Below, one piece after another: positions 21,637 to 33,733 of a stretch of 64,000 nt of DNA. The notes below the pieces were generated by a model that had not been told where the DNA came from, did no database searches, and worked only from the letters and a program-made list of their open reading frames with translations. The first letter of the stretch is position 1. Every line of letters begins with the position of its first letter. The translations under genes were made by a program, and so were the position numbers. The stretch is from Conchocele bisecta (lineage: Eukaryota > Mollusca > Bivalvia > Lucinida > Thyasiridae), in the NCBI GenBank assembly GCA_029237695.1, contig CM055280.1:28400560-28464559 (forward strand). Reading direction: 5' to 3'.

Positions 21637-22021
21637 TTAGCACCGAATGAAATTAGCACCGAACGAAGTTAGCACCGAATGAAGTTAGCACCGAATGAAG
21701 TTAGCACCACCGAATGAAGTTAGCACTGGTGACGGGACCACATTACCAAATGACGGGACCACATTACCAAGTGGCGGGACCACATTACCAAGTGACGGGA
21801 CCTCACTACCAAATGACGGGACCACATTACCAAGTGACGGGACCACATTACCAAGTGACGGGACCTCATTAGCAAGTGACGGGACCACAATACCAAATGA
21901 CGGGACCACATTACCAAATGGCGGGACCACATTACCAAATGACTTGATCACATTATCAAATGGCGGGACTTGCCAATTTGCGGGACCACATTACCAAATG
22001 ACGGGACCACATTACCAACTG
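21637..22021. repeat. Two adjoining minisatellites: 16-bp then 21-bp units
   Basis: About five units of GTTAGCACCGAATGAA (21637-21725) are followed by about fourteen units of GACGGGACCACATTACCAAAT (to 22021). Because 21 is divisible by three, open frames with a 7-residue period appear on both strands (GTTLPND and similar); they are not evidence for a protein. Confidence 0.85.
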
Positions 22022-22970
22022 ATGTAAGCCTACATAAGACAGGCATGGCGTTCTATAAGCGTATGTAGCTATGTTCAAGCGGATGCCGCCGTAGGTCATT
22101 AATAGTTCGGCAAAGTCATGGCTAATACCGCGTGTGTCCACCCCGAGCATTAATGACAGCCACACACCGACTTCTCATGGCGTTTTCATAGCTGGCCATG
22201 TGTCATACACTGCAATTCTTGCAGTCGGGTGGGCTTGGGGGCGTTTCACGAAACTTTGTACAACTAAAATGTTCGTAATTGCAAATTTAGGATCGTCTAG
22301 AAATTTCAATTGATGGATTTATATTTGTTGAACATATCCTGCATGCTCAATAAATGTAAATCCAATGATTGTTTACAGCAAAACATTATTAATGTGAAAT
22401 TTACAGACTATCATAATAAGTGTGCACTTACGAACAATTTAGTCGTGCTACATGACACGGTGCATTGTCCTGCCCGACTTGCATGGCACGGTGGCGGCCA
22501 CATGTGGAGCAAAGACAGGTATAACGACTTCCACACAGATAGTCATCGCCGACGATTGAAACCAACGTATAAATAATCCAAGTATAACTAGGCCAAGGAA
22601 AAAAAACGATTAACTTACATATTAAACGACAAAGAAATTATGCAATAAATAAATGATGTCAGTAAATGCAAACGATATCATATAAGAAACCAACATCCAC
22701 CAATCAGGTAAGCTGTACTACTGCTACGTCGTAGCGGTTATATTTACAGCGCCACCTCGCGCCAGTAGGTCGCAGTAACAGGAGAGATAAGCGATGACCA
22801 ATGCATTGCATGGCACACTATACGTGTCTGATAAGGTGCGATATGAGAAATCTCAATATCACGAAAAATACAAACGAACCGGAAATCGGTTATTAGGGCC
22901 GCCTTTGTTGTTTTTCGAGCATTTTGAAGAAAATATTAAGTGATAGTTTGTAATGTGACCTATAATCATA

Positions 22971-23300
22971 GAGATGTGAAACAAATATGTTTACAGAGGC
23001 AGAGAATAGATTTTGCCAAGAACGCACACAGGGAGCTCTATGATATCAAAACCATTAGTTCCCCACCGTCGCTGGATTAACCAAAACTTCTATCGTGACC
23101 CATATGGCTTCAGTTGGTGGCCACGTTAAACAACAAGAATGGCGGTGTTTTATCAGTGGTGAATACGCTAATAATTGTTCTCATACATCATCATACCAGG
23201 AATCCCAATAAATGTCTTTCCTTACTTAATAATTCAGCGGGGTGCATCAATTAGGTGTGCATATATTACCCCCGCCGCCTGAAGAGTTATCAGGTGTATA
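22971..23300. other. Short stretch without recognised gene
   Basis: Nothing is recognised between the right arm of the 5-kb element and the 62-bp satellite. Confidence 0.4.
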
Positions 23301-23698
23301 CATGGTATATGGCGGGTGTAATAGATATACCCCCGTGATATACACCAATGTGAAAATATAATACGTGTATATGGCGGGTGTAATAGATTTACCCCCGCGA
23401 TATACACCAATGTGAAAATATAATACGTGTATATGGCGGGTGTAATCGATATACCCCCGCGATATACACCAATGTGAAAATATAATACGTGTATATGGCG
23501 GGTGTAATAGATTTACCCCCGCGATATACACCAATGTGAAAATATAATACGTGTATATGGCGGGTGTAATAGATTTACTCCCGCGATATACACCAATGTG
23601 AAAATATAATACGTGTATATGGCGGGTGTAATCGATATACCCCCGCGATATACACCAATGTGAAAATCTAATACGTGTATATGGCGGGAGTAACGATT
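23301..23698. repeat. 62-bp satellite with a hairpin in each unit
   Basis: Unit starts lie at about 23302, 23364, 23426, 23488, 23550, 23612 and 23674, a period of exactly 62. Each unit contains a dyad, GTATAT.GCGGG with CCCGC.ATATAC, so RNA or single-stranded DNA would fold into a stem. Related CCCCGC words continue at 23831-23905 (GAGTTGAGTGACTACCCCCG twice). Confidence 0.9.
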
Positions 23699-24567
23699 TT
23701 GCATGAAAATGGGCTTAAGCCTGTATTAAATTTATAGTACATGTAATAGCAATTGTATATATATTAAAGGCATTTCGACAACACTTACAAGAAATAGATA
23801 GAATATAATAGGCAAAAACGAGTTGAGTGACTACCCCCGCCAAAGATAAACCACTGGGGTAGTATGGGCTTGTTATATAAAACGAGTTGAGTGACTACCC
23901 CCGTTGTTTCCAAATTAATTCATTTATTACATCATGTATACATATAATAAGTCTGCAAATAACCGGAAAAAGCGCATATATCACACTGAAAGTGTCTTTA
24001 ATGATGGGGTCCGGCACATCAGGGTGTAAATTAGGAATCCGTACATGCTACTCGGAAATGTCGTTCTGTGCATTTTACATTCGCGGGTGGTCAACTTTGA
24101 TAAATATAATATAATATTACTAGTATAAGAGTGATCGCACAACACAATAATAAAATACATTCTGCATTGCCTTTCTAATGAATTAATAATATCAATAAAA
24201 CGCCTTTTATACTGATTGTATCTTGGATTTTTCTAAAAACATCCTAAATTATCCGATGAATTAGAACTTCGTGAAAACAGTGTGTCAAATTTGTGAAAGT
24301 CAATATGTGCGGCTGGAGAATTCAGAATACATGTAAATACATGTATATGTATAGATGTAGTAATTTCTCCTGGTTATCTCCACTTCATCCATCCTTTATT
24401 TCCACTGGCCAGCAATTGCCGCTAATTTTAGGACTTGTAAATACAGCGGAACCTCTCGGGAGGTCCCCAGAGTGTCCGATGTAGATACATTCCACTTTCA
24501 ATAAGACATAATATATATATATGACATTGCCAGGACATACGGGTGTGATTTCAGCACTTAAATGTGG
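23699..24567. other. Stretch without recognised gene
   Basis: A+T-rich; only the partial CCCCGC repeats at 23831-23905 stand out. Confidence 0.4.
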
Positions 24568-24778
24568 CTCCGACTGGGAAAATGGACCTTATGGGATTTG
24601 TGACGAATGTAGCTCCCGATCTAACAGCTCGCTCATGTAGTCTAGTAATGGTCTACAATCGTTGTTGGAAACATTAATATGATTAAGGGTGTTACATTCA
24701 TTGATGGAATGGCGAACAGTGTAGATCCTGATCAGACTGTGCGGAAGCCATAAGCCCCATTTCTCCAGTCACAGCCAC
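24568..24778. mobile_element. MITE with inverted ends, copy C
   Basis: Third copy of the family: ATGGACCTTATGGGATTTGT at left and CCATAAGCCCCATTTCTCCA at right, with GATCCTGATCAGACTGTGCG inside. Confidence 0.7.
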
Positions 24779-25252
24779 AACTATGAATTAGCATTAGAGA
24801 TGAATGGCAATAACAGCAAACAAATTAAGAAGGCGGAGAATGTCTGTGTGTACGGTTTAGAGAGGATCAACTACAACATTTGTACTTGGTGTGATGCTCA
24901 TTGTACGTTAGTATTGTGCTTGAGAACTATCCTTACAATGCGTATGATACAAGTATCGCCTTGTTGTGAGGTCAATATTTGGTTTTATCGACCCGATAAA
25001 CGTGATATTTACTGAGGACGCAGCCAATCCACAACGTCGATCCGCCTTCAGGTCAATATGACATTTTGAATCAACTTTCTCAGGTCAATATGTATTTATA
25101 TCAAAGACCAGCATCTGACTAATCGCACACACGGATATTTCTCGATTGATAATAAAATTATGCGATAACCGTACTTTATTTTTCGATTTGGAGCGGTATG
25201 TGGGAGGTTTTATGGTCTGTGAGTCAGTATTACGGCGACGCGGTTTTATTTT

Positions 25253-25638
25253 AAAGGTACATGCCCACTCAGTAGGCACACACTGTTCATTATATCAGAC
25301 ACACCATCTGATACATGTTCTGGCAAAATAAACGTTCATTCACCATTACGCCAAGCATTGATTGGCATTATTATACATTTTATATCAGACGTAACTTTCC
25401 ACACTGATATCAGGCGCGACAGCCGTGTTTCTTTAAATGTTAACGGACATTTTGACAATAATCTTTCGACAATATTATTTTTTCAGGTGACGCATTTAAT
25501 TAGTATAAATAATAAAAAAAATACAATTCCTCATTTGCATATGAAAATAGCCAGATACCAACGCGCGTCACTATCAGTAAAATACATATTACTAAATTAT
25601 TATACTTGCATAGTGGCCACTCGTAATGTTTAGAACTG
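25253..25638. mobile_element. Truncated TTAA-flanked MITE
   Basis: TTAAAGGTACATGCCCACTC at the left and internal words such as GTTAACGGACATT and CACTCGTAATGTTTA match the full copy at 40257-40762. The right end is missing; the sequence changes abruptly at 25639 where another element starts. Confidence 0.65.
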
Positions 25639-28018
25639 CAGCCAATTGTATAAACCTTGGTTAAATGTTAACCACTGGTTAAATCCGTGGATATGTTAAA
25701 TATTAGGCTAAATTATTGGTTAGCGATTGTATAAAACTCCGGTTAAATTTTAACCATGATTTTTCTGGTTAAATTTAACCGACCTAACCAGGCTTGCAAC
25801 TGAAAAACTTATCTTTAGTTCCAATCCTTATACATAGGCTGCGGAACTTGAAAAGTATTGGTTGGTGGTGGCGTGCGTAATATAAGAGGCATAAAACGCC
25901 ATATTCTGCATTCTCAGGGCCCAGTCTTGAGGACCCAAAGGGCCTGATGTTGCTATGGGGTCCGAGGGTTTGATGATGAGAATATGTGCTCTTTACTAAA
26001 GAATTATTGAGGGGTTCAGGACAAGTCATAATACTAACCTTCATTTATGTGGAATCTGTACATAAAATGTACCATATTACGAACAGCTAAATGCGAATCA
26101 GATCTGATTCACTACTCTGCAGGGGAAACATATGGAAGGCACCATAACTCTGGGTACGTACGATACAGGAGTACATGTATTCTGCACAGTTACTTCCCGC
26201 AACTAGCCCAAAGTTGATGTACATTATTATTTAATACATTTAAAAGATTTTGTCCATTTAATGACTATTGTAGATTTCTAATTCAATGCCTATGTCACAG
26301 GTCGAGAAAAATGTACACTGGACCGGGGATCGAACCCGGGGCATCTGGTTTACCTACCATCGCTCTAACCGAGTGAGCTATCCGGGCACGAATACACATC
26401 TTCTCCCCATAGTGAGTTACGTACCGTGACACATATTTGTACCTAGTACCAAGAAGTAACTCTAGAATACTCATGTATCGTCCGTACTCGGAGTATTCTG
26501 CAGAGTAACTTCCCGCAACTAATTTATACCCACTTTTTTTGTGGAAAAATTGGCATATTCTGTTTGTCACAAGTGTCCGTCCGTACATACGTCTCCCATC
26601 CGTACATGTATGTCCGTCCGTCATGTTTTCTTGTCGGAGGTAACATTTTAAACCAAAATAGACATTATGTATTTTGGTGGGAACAGCAACTCGTGCAACC
26701 TACTACCCTACCATCCGTAGATGGGCGGTACAGGAGTAAATTGCAAGTAACTACATGGCACGAAAATTCTTAAATTATGTACTCGTCCTTACTTTGACCG
26801 GAATGGCAAGATTAAGAAATATACATTACACAAATTGTAATTTCCACTCGTCCTGCAGACATTTACACTCATTATGACGAGTGGACTTTTCGTGCCCTGT
26901 ACTATTCGCAACTATGATAGATGGAGACTTGAGATTCGGTAAGTGGTTTACTTATAATGCAAGTTATGGTTTGAATGTCATGTATTTGTGAATTTTGCTT
27001 CCAAACTCAGATTTTATGTCCCGATTTCAACTCGAAAATGCGAATGTTTCGTCTCGAATACATAGGCGGCGGAACGGTGAAATGATTGGGGTGGGGGGGG
27101 GGGCAATCTTGAGGGCCCAAAGGGCCCGAATTTGCTAGGGGGTCGGGGGCATGCTCCCCCGAATTGTTTTGAAATCCAAGAGGCGTGAAATGCCATTTCC
27201 TGCATTCTCAGGGTCCAATATTGAGGGCCCAAAGGGCCCGATCTTGCTAGAGGGTTCCGGGGGCAAGCTTCCCGTAATTTATTGAAATATATTAGGCGTG
27301 AAACCCAATTTCATTCTCAGGGCCCAGTCATGAGGATTGAAATGGCCTGATGTTGCTAAGAGGCTTGAAACGCCATTTCCTGTATTCTCAGCAATCTAGA
27401 GGATGAGAAAATGTGCTTTATTACATAATTATTGAGGGGCCCAGGCCCCCTACCAGCCTCCCCCCCCCCCCCACTTCCGCCGACCCTGGAAGACAGCGAT
27501 GAAACTCGATCTTTTGTTTTGAATTTCTGCTGATAGCCTGTCATGCGGGATTGTTAAAGTGCTGCATTTAAAGTTGGAAACATATTACGTTCATGTTGAT
27601 ATGCGGCACCTTTACAAATGTAATACGTCCAGAAATGAGCAAATTAAAATCGAGTTTAAAGACTTAGCTCGGGAGCCGCCATTTTGAATTGTACACAACA
27701 CATCGCTATGGGCATATTTTAAGGAGACGATGGCATTAGCGTTTATGTTTAAAATGGCCCGTTCTGATGTAATGACAGATACCGCGAAAATATTCGGAAC
27801 CGGAATTAGCATTGCAATGCATTGTGGGACGACTTGCACTGGCTTGGTTAATTTAACCAGTGGTTAAATCTTCCAGAAACTGGTTAGTTAACCATATGGT
27901 TAGCGGGTTTTATACAAATGGTTAAACAGTCTGGTTAACTAACCACGCTGGTTGAAATTTAACCAGTGGTTAGGCGCTAACCAGTGGTTAATTTAACCAA
28001 TGTTTATACAATTGGCTG
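25639..28018. mobile_element. 2.4-kb element with GGTTAA-rich inverted ends
   Basis: The left end CAGCCAATTGTATAAACC and the right end (complement of GTTTATACAATTGGCTG) are inverted repeats. Both continue for about 150 bp as runs of GGTTAA/TTAACC words. CTG lies at both outer flanks (25636-25638 and 28019-28021). Inside are the tRNA-like unit at 26319 and a repeat with GGCGGAAC and GGGCCCAAAGGGCC (25840-26000 and 27050-27490). No transposase is recognised. Confidence 0.6.
26319..26388 (-). repeat. tRNA-derived SINE-like unit
   Basis: On the minus strand the D-arm (GCTCACTCGGTTAGAGC) and T-arm (CCCGGGTTCGATCCCCGG) are well formed. The anticodon loop is one base short and the acceptor ends do not pair properly. 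Flanking words (ATACACATCTTCTCCCCATAG on one side, TCG/CACCTGTGACA on the other) are shared with the units at 38243 and 38839, so it is part of a longer dispersed repeat. Confidence 0.65.
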
Positions 28019-28598
28019 CTGGCAAATTTGCCAACTATTCACAGCTATGTCCTATTCCCTGATATAGTATGAAGTTTGGGGCCAAGGTATCCAGTAGCTT
28101 TGATGACCGTTCAACTCCAACCAGTGACTTGTATCAATTCGTGCCAACTGGAACATATGTACAACTTTGAAGTTTGTCAAGAGATAATGCGACAAACACT
28201 TCACTATCTGTGTTGGAATATGACGAATTGGGCATACATAAGAACATGTTTAACATTTCAACAGTCACATACCACATACACAAATCTGGTAACATAATAA
28301 CCACTACAAACGTTTTTTGTTGGAAAAGGGTCCCTCCTTCAAACGGTCAGTCAGAAAAATGGCTTTATTGCTCAGAAAAGGTCACACAACTGGTTTAATC
28401 CACTGCTAGTGTATGAGTATTGATCGTATATGTGAGAATAACGTGAAGTTAGCTATGTTTGAAGACTAGGTTGGCCAGTTTGTTTCACCAGGGCATATTT
28501 GATTACTTGATCCGGCTTCCAGCGGATGTCGATTTTGGCCGAAAACTTAAAATAAACAAAATTTAGAGTATAAATTAGTGAATTTAAATAAAAGTCAT
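28019..28598. other. Stretch without recognised gene
   Basis: Two overlapping short frames (28076-28398) have no recognisable features. Confidence 0.4.
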
Positions 28599-29944
28599 CT
28601 GGACCCGGTTGTAGGAAGCACTAATGACTCATTAACTTTTCATTAGCGACTCCTGAACTAATTTATCATTAAATTCAGTTGTACGAACACTAAGTTATCA
28701 TTAAGTCTTCATTAACTTATCATTAGTTAATGTAGGTACTGGACCATCATTAGGGCGCGTGCTCCTGTCATTAAGCCTTCGTGAATTATCCAAGATGGCG
28801 GCCATTGCTGTCGATTCGTTAAAAAACAACAGAAATGACGGATGAAATGGTGAAGATGAAGTTTCAAATTACTCTAGATTTCCTTTATACAATGATACTT
28901 ACATATGTATTGTGTAAACAATCCAAATATCCCTGTAATTTGTCCGTCTCATTCTGCAACTCTGAAGGGCCTTATTCAGACTTTGAGAATTAAAATGCCG
29001 TGTAACACACGCAAACTGCTGTAAATGCTGTCACTGACAGCGTTGGCCTTCAAATTTAAACAACACAGCTGCAGCGAACTTACACAGTGACGTCACTTAG
29101 TCAGCATCCCGATCTAATAATAGGCTAGTGACACCTTACACCGTGTTCGACCTAACAACAAGTGGGGTGATTGGTAATTTCTATGCGGACTGGATTAGAA
29201 AATACTGCCCTATTCGATTAATGCATGATGTCTTACAAATAAACACACATGATCTATATTACAGCAAAAACAATAAAATGTAATATGTTTTTCTATAAGA
29301 ATAAACTTTGTTGTAATATCTACAACTAGTGATTACTTTACTAAATCAATGTTTTTCTGTTTCATTTCCCATGTCCATGGTGATATCATTGGAGTGTGTT
29401 TTCTCATACAGCGCATGATGTGGTTATCTAATATCCAAACCCCCAAACCCCCTGTTTTAGGTCTCTAATTCCTGTCACCGTGATTTTTTACCTGTCTAAT
29501 TTCTCTAATATACCCGCCTACCAACCACACCCTGGGCGGGGAAAACGTTGATCTTTAAGCCACAAATAAAATTAGAATGCATGTGCATTATTGTATGTAC
29601 GCGACCTAGCTTGTTGTATGGAAATAAAATTCAATTCACATTTAAGTTTGATTTGTATGTGACTCGTCTGGTACCACTCATGTTTATGCCCCACTGCACC
29701 AATTTATTTTATATTCACTAGGGGACTTATGTTCACCTTGTTTGTAAAGGGGGGACGTCCGTGTTCTATGAACACATTTTCTACTTTATTTCTCACTACA
29801 TGTGACTAATTCTGTAAACACGTCCAATACACGGCGCCTTATACTAATAGGCGGTGTTTATTTCACTTTTTTTTAAACGATCGTATAAAAACCACAATGT
29901 GAATTTCTGCAGTTGACAATGACACGCGCATGCGTTGTTTGTGG

Positions 29945-30012
29945 AAACTTATTATTTTGGGAACGAGATCCTATCTCGTAGGAACGAGATGCTATGTCGT
30001 GAGAACGAGATA
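29945..30012. repeat. ACGAGAT fold-back repeat
   Basis: GGAACGAGATCCTATCTCGT is followed by further AACGAGAT and TCGT words, giving a short palindromic cluster. Confidence 0.55.
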
Positions 30013-30059
30013 GAAAATAATGTAAATGTCCCTTTTATGCTGCCGTACAAATTACGGTC

Positions 30060-31360
30060 TATTTGATAATTGACATTTATGTCCAACAAGATGTTCACGG
30101 TATGTAAGTGATCGTATTTCCTCTCCACCCTATGGAAGTTATAATGGAACCCGACTTTAGAAACAGAAATATTCGTGTTTCTAATCTATGTTTGCAACCG
30201 TGACGCTGAACCGTGACGTGACGCATCAAATTCATCCCAGCACTAGCACACAAACACGTTGCGTCGGGTCCTTGTATGTTCTCCCCACCCCACCCGCCAA
30301 GGCTGGATGTAAATCGGCGATTCCTGAATGTGTCAATTGTTTCCCAGTGACTATGGTTAGGCTCTGACATTTCATTCCATGTCGCATCGCTGGTTTTTGG
30401 TGATACTGCTGTCGAAAAAATGCAATGGTGTTGTCTTAGTCGACGATTCTCATGTGATGCCAAACATGTTTTATTAAGAAATCTAACACATGTGAAAAAA
30501 GAAATCAATATATTGTGGTAGTTCTTTACAAAACACATATTTTGAGCGACTACATATCGTGGTTATGGTAAGGTTGTTTCCATCGAATTCTAAATGTCAG
30601 CCACACTTTGCACGTGAAACGGGATTATCGACTGATAATTGTAAACATCGGCAGGTGTGTAGCAAGACACTAAATGATGTATGTTAAACGTGCTAATTTG
30701 TAGAGGGGTCATTCCTATGGTGGCTCGAATAGGGAAAGTTCGTCACGTATAAATGAATGAAAGAAATGCCCCTAACGAGCGACCATACATACTTAGCATA
30801 ACAGCTGATGTAACGGCGGTAAGCTGAAATGGTGTACGTGACAATTGACATTTACGTTCCAACAAGATTTTCACGGTGTGTAATCGATCGTATTTCCTCT
30901 CCACCCGACTCGAGAAACACAAATTAAATCGTTTATTTCTGAATGTGTCAAACGTTTCTGTCAAAAAAGCATCAATACGTTTTTTTTTCAAACATTATAA
31001 TCATCTAAGGAGACGATTCTCATGTGTTTCCAAACGTATTTTATTAAGAAATCAACAAATGTGAAAAGAAAACATGAATACATTGGTATTTCTTTATAAA
31101 ACCAAATTTTGACAAAATAGGAGAATCGTCTTTGTAGATGATTCTCATGTGCTGCCAAATATTGCTTTATCAAGAGATCAAACACATAATTATGAAAATG
31201 CACTATGTCAAGCTAATGGTAAATATCAATTTATTTACGATGTGATGACGTGGGCGACTACATAGTGTGGTTTACATACGTTTGTTCCCCCGCCGAATTC
31301 TACAGTCACACTTTGCATGTGAAACTGGATTACCGACAGATGATTTTAAAAACGGGAGTA
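30060..31360. repeat. Imperfect tandem duplication of a 0.5-0.6-kb segment
   Basis: Matching words occur in order: TTGACATTTA.GT.CAACAAGAT (30070, 30843), GATCGTATTTCCTCTCCACCC (30110, 30885), GACGATTCTCATGTG (30440, 31013 and a related one at 31137), and GACTACATA.(C/T)GTGG with GAATTCTA (30548, 31255). The 115-codon frame at 31250-31597 falls partly in this repeat and is not counted as a gene. Confidence 0.65.
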
Positions 31361-32394
31361 TTATTTATGTATCCACGCTGTATGTGCAGCGGACGACTCT
31401 CGGGCACAGCTTGTTCTGACGATAGTGAGGCCCACTGCATATCTAGGGCAGCGAAATTGTCTGGGGTTCAAGTTGGGAGGGGCGAACCGACAATCGATTT
31501 TAGATATAATTTTAAACTGTATCACATCGTAGGCATTGACACACCCAATGTTCTACCCTCCACTACGGTCACACGGTGGAACGAACAAATACGTTGATAC
31601 CAATTCCACTGACAGTGGCAAGCATGTATAACAAAATACGTCTCATTTGGCAATGCGTCGCTCTCCATTGGGCTGATGTGGAATAACTAGCATGGATATG
31701 GATGGAGAAAGGGTGCTGGTGATTTCGTAAAATCCCAAGTTCCCATGCGGAACTGGTATGGTAAATCATTAGTCATTGTTAACGACCATGACGACGACGC
31801 AGTTATTGTGAGAGGCCACCAACAGCATCGGATTAGCACCAACAAACCCCACCGACGTCATCCACGACGACCAGCAATGATATTTAATACTATGTATATT
31901 TTCTGATGATAAATAAAAAATATTTTCTGTTATCTCATTTATTTGTTAAGCATCAACATAAGCAATGATAGCTCAGTTGTCCACATAAGACGATAGACAA
32001 TTAATTCGATCAAGATTTACACGTATTGCTGGAATCGGAAACAATTACATGTATGTAAAATACTGTTTTTTATATTACAGTTGCTGCACAAGCTGAAGAC
32101 ATCACACGTTGGAGTGATCGTGTCCTGATTTGCTACCTTCTTCACGTGGCTGCAACATAAATACAAATCATGTTTTATATGCTTCTTACATGTTCCCAAA
32201 TATAGATGTATGCCCGTCTGTATTTTGACAAAATAAGGTATCCTGGTCTGTGTGTTGACAAAATAAGCTGACAAAATAATTGCGTTCTACGTACGTACAT
32301 GCATAGATCTCGAAAGCATGCGTTTTACGTACGTACATGTTGCACAAAACTAAATGTCAACACATCGTGAAAATGTTCTGGCAAAATTGAGTCA

Positions 32395-32980
32395 TCGCAG
32401 TCGCGAAAACGCGAGATCGCGAGTTGAAAACGCGATATTGAATACAATAGAATATCACGTTTTCGCCTCGCGATTTCGCAGTCTGGCGATTTGGTCTCAC
32501 TTTTTCGCCATCTTGTGTATAGGTCAACGATGCGATGCAGTAACCATATATCATATGGTATCATATATGTTTTTTTTTCAATAAACATGTATTGGCATGG
32601 CAGTACATGAGAATCGTCTTCTAAGACGATTATCATCTTTTGTCAAATTATGTTTTAGTTGTCAAGAAATACTGAAGTTTGTCCACATTTGCTCTATTTC
32701 TTAATAAAAACATGTTTTGGCAGCACACGATAATCGTCTCCTAAAACAACGGGTACGTGTCACACCTGTTCATGAAATGTGACAACCTTGCGATTTCTCG
32801 CATAGGTTGAGATCGCGATAACGCGACATGCTTTCGACACCTATATGAGCAAAACAAACCCGATTTTTCTGTCTGTAACGCCGAGATAGTCGCCCTAAGT
32901 TACAGACAGAACAATAGGGTTGGAGCCAAACTTATTTTCAAAAGCGGAAGGCGAGATCGCGAAAACGCGATTCTCGTAAT
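32395..32980. repeat. CpG-rich TCGCGAAAACGCGA words with fold-back potential
   Basis: GAGATCGCGA, AAAACGCGA and similar words recur near 32400, 32810 and 32950. A hairpin is formed by AAAACGCGATATT and AATATCACGTTTT (about 32429-32465). Inverted ACATGAGAATCGTCTT / AAGACGATT.TCAT words lie at 32606-32640. Confidence 0.5.
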
Positions 32981-33333
32981 CAACGAATAATAACGGGACC
33001 GCTACTATTTCTAATTACCTCTAATAATAATCGCACTTACCAATATATTGGCAATATATTTAAAACAATTTTGATAATAAATAATTATGGGGGTTAATAC
33101 ATATGTGTGGTGTGGCAAGGGAAAATGAATAATGGGGGTTGGGGCAAACGAAAATAATTCAATTGTGTGGGTGGTGGGATGAAGCGATAATTATGCCTTC
33201 CAACCCCCCATGCGATTAATTCTGGAAAAGCCCTTACTCAGTACTGTAATCTGTACACATTTGGCAACTTGCTTATTTTTTATTTTTACACCATTCACGG
33301 AGGAACTCGGCGGATTAAGGGGGTGCATACGCA

Positions 33334-33402
33334 CCCGTTACCCCCCCCCCCCCCCCCCCGTTACCCCCCCCCCCCCCCCCCGCCCCCCACCCCTCCCCGT
33401 AA
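33334..33402. repeat. Poly-C tract cluster
   Basis: Two C runs of about 19-20 bases, separated by GTTA, followed by C-rich sequence. The complementary strand could form G-quadruplexes; the exact length is doubtful in any assembly. Confidence 0.8.
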
Positions 33403-33733
33403 ACATGACGTTGCTACAATATAGTTAAAGGCATCATGCCTGTGTGAGTTTCTGTTGAATCGTTCGGTTGCAGCAGGAAAATGCGCGCCTGTCATATTGT
33501 CATATTACAGAAACCGGAACCAGAAAACTGGAATTTGACTGGTTTACTTGTCTGTTTACAGGTTAATGACAGCATGTCATTAGTTAATATGCCATTAAAA
33601 CGTCATTAGTTAATGAGGACTTAATAACGTTTTGTACAACCAGTTTTTAATGACTCATTAACTAATGGAAAGTTAATGTGTCATTAGGCTAATGATACAT
33701 TAACTAATGGAACGTTCGTACAACCGGGTCCAG

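Larger units (their letters stand above)
17903..22968. mobile_element. 5.07-kb element with 444-bp near-identical inverted arms
   Basis: The left arm (17903-18346) and right arm (22525-22968) are reverse complements, with about five differences by eye. The outer ends read TGATTA(A/T)AGGTCACATT and are flanked by TA on both sides (17901-17902 and 22969-22970), as in TA-duplicating DNA transposons. The interior has no recognisable transposase; it holds GA microsatellites and minisatellites (18.7-19.2 kb), a MITE, degenerate ACGTGTA/ACAACG-type arrays, and 16-bp and 21-bp tandem repeats. It is thus probably a non-autonomous or fold-back element. Confidence 0.75.
28599..33733. mobile_element. 5.1-kb element with CATTAGTTAATG-rich inverted ends
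   Basis: The left end CTGGACCCGGTTGTAGGAA and the right end (complement of TTCGTACAACCGGGTCCAG) are inverted repeats. About 160 bp inside each end are packed with ATTAACT/AGTTAAT words. The ends share CCRRTTGTAYRAAC with the element at 25639. The inside carries duplications and repeat fragments and has no recognisable transposase. It may be one non-autonomous element or two independent ends. Confidence 0.5.

Noticed and set aside
21685..22027. Frames with 7-residue repeats (GTTLPND, GNVVPSF, MWSRHLV) that look like structural proteins.
   Set aside because: They derive from a 21-bp minisatellite that is open in several frames on both strands.
25636..28021. CTG as proven target-site duplication of the 2.4-kb element.
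   Set aside because: Three bases can match by chance, and sequence beyond 28021 does not continue the MITE interrupted at 25638, so the insertion history is not simple.
31250..31597. 115-codon frame as a gene.
   Set aside because: Its first part is duplicated in the repeat at 30548-30690, and there is no recognisable domain.
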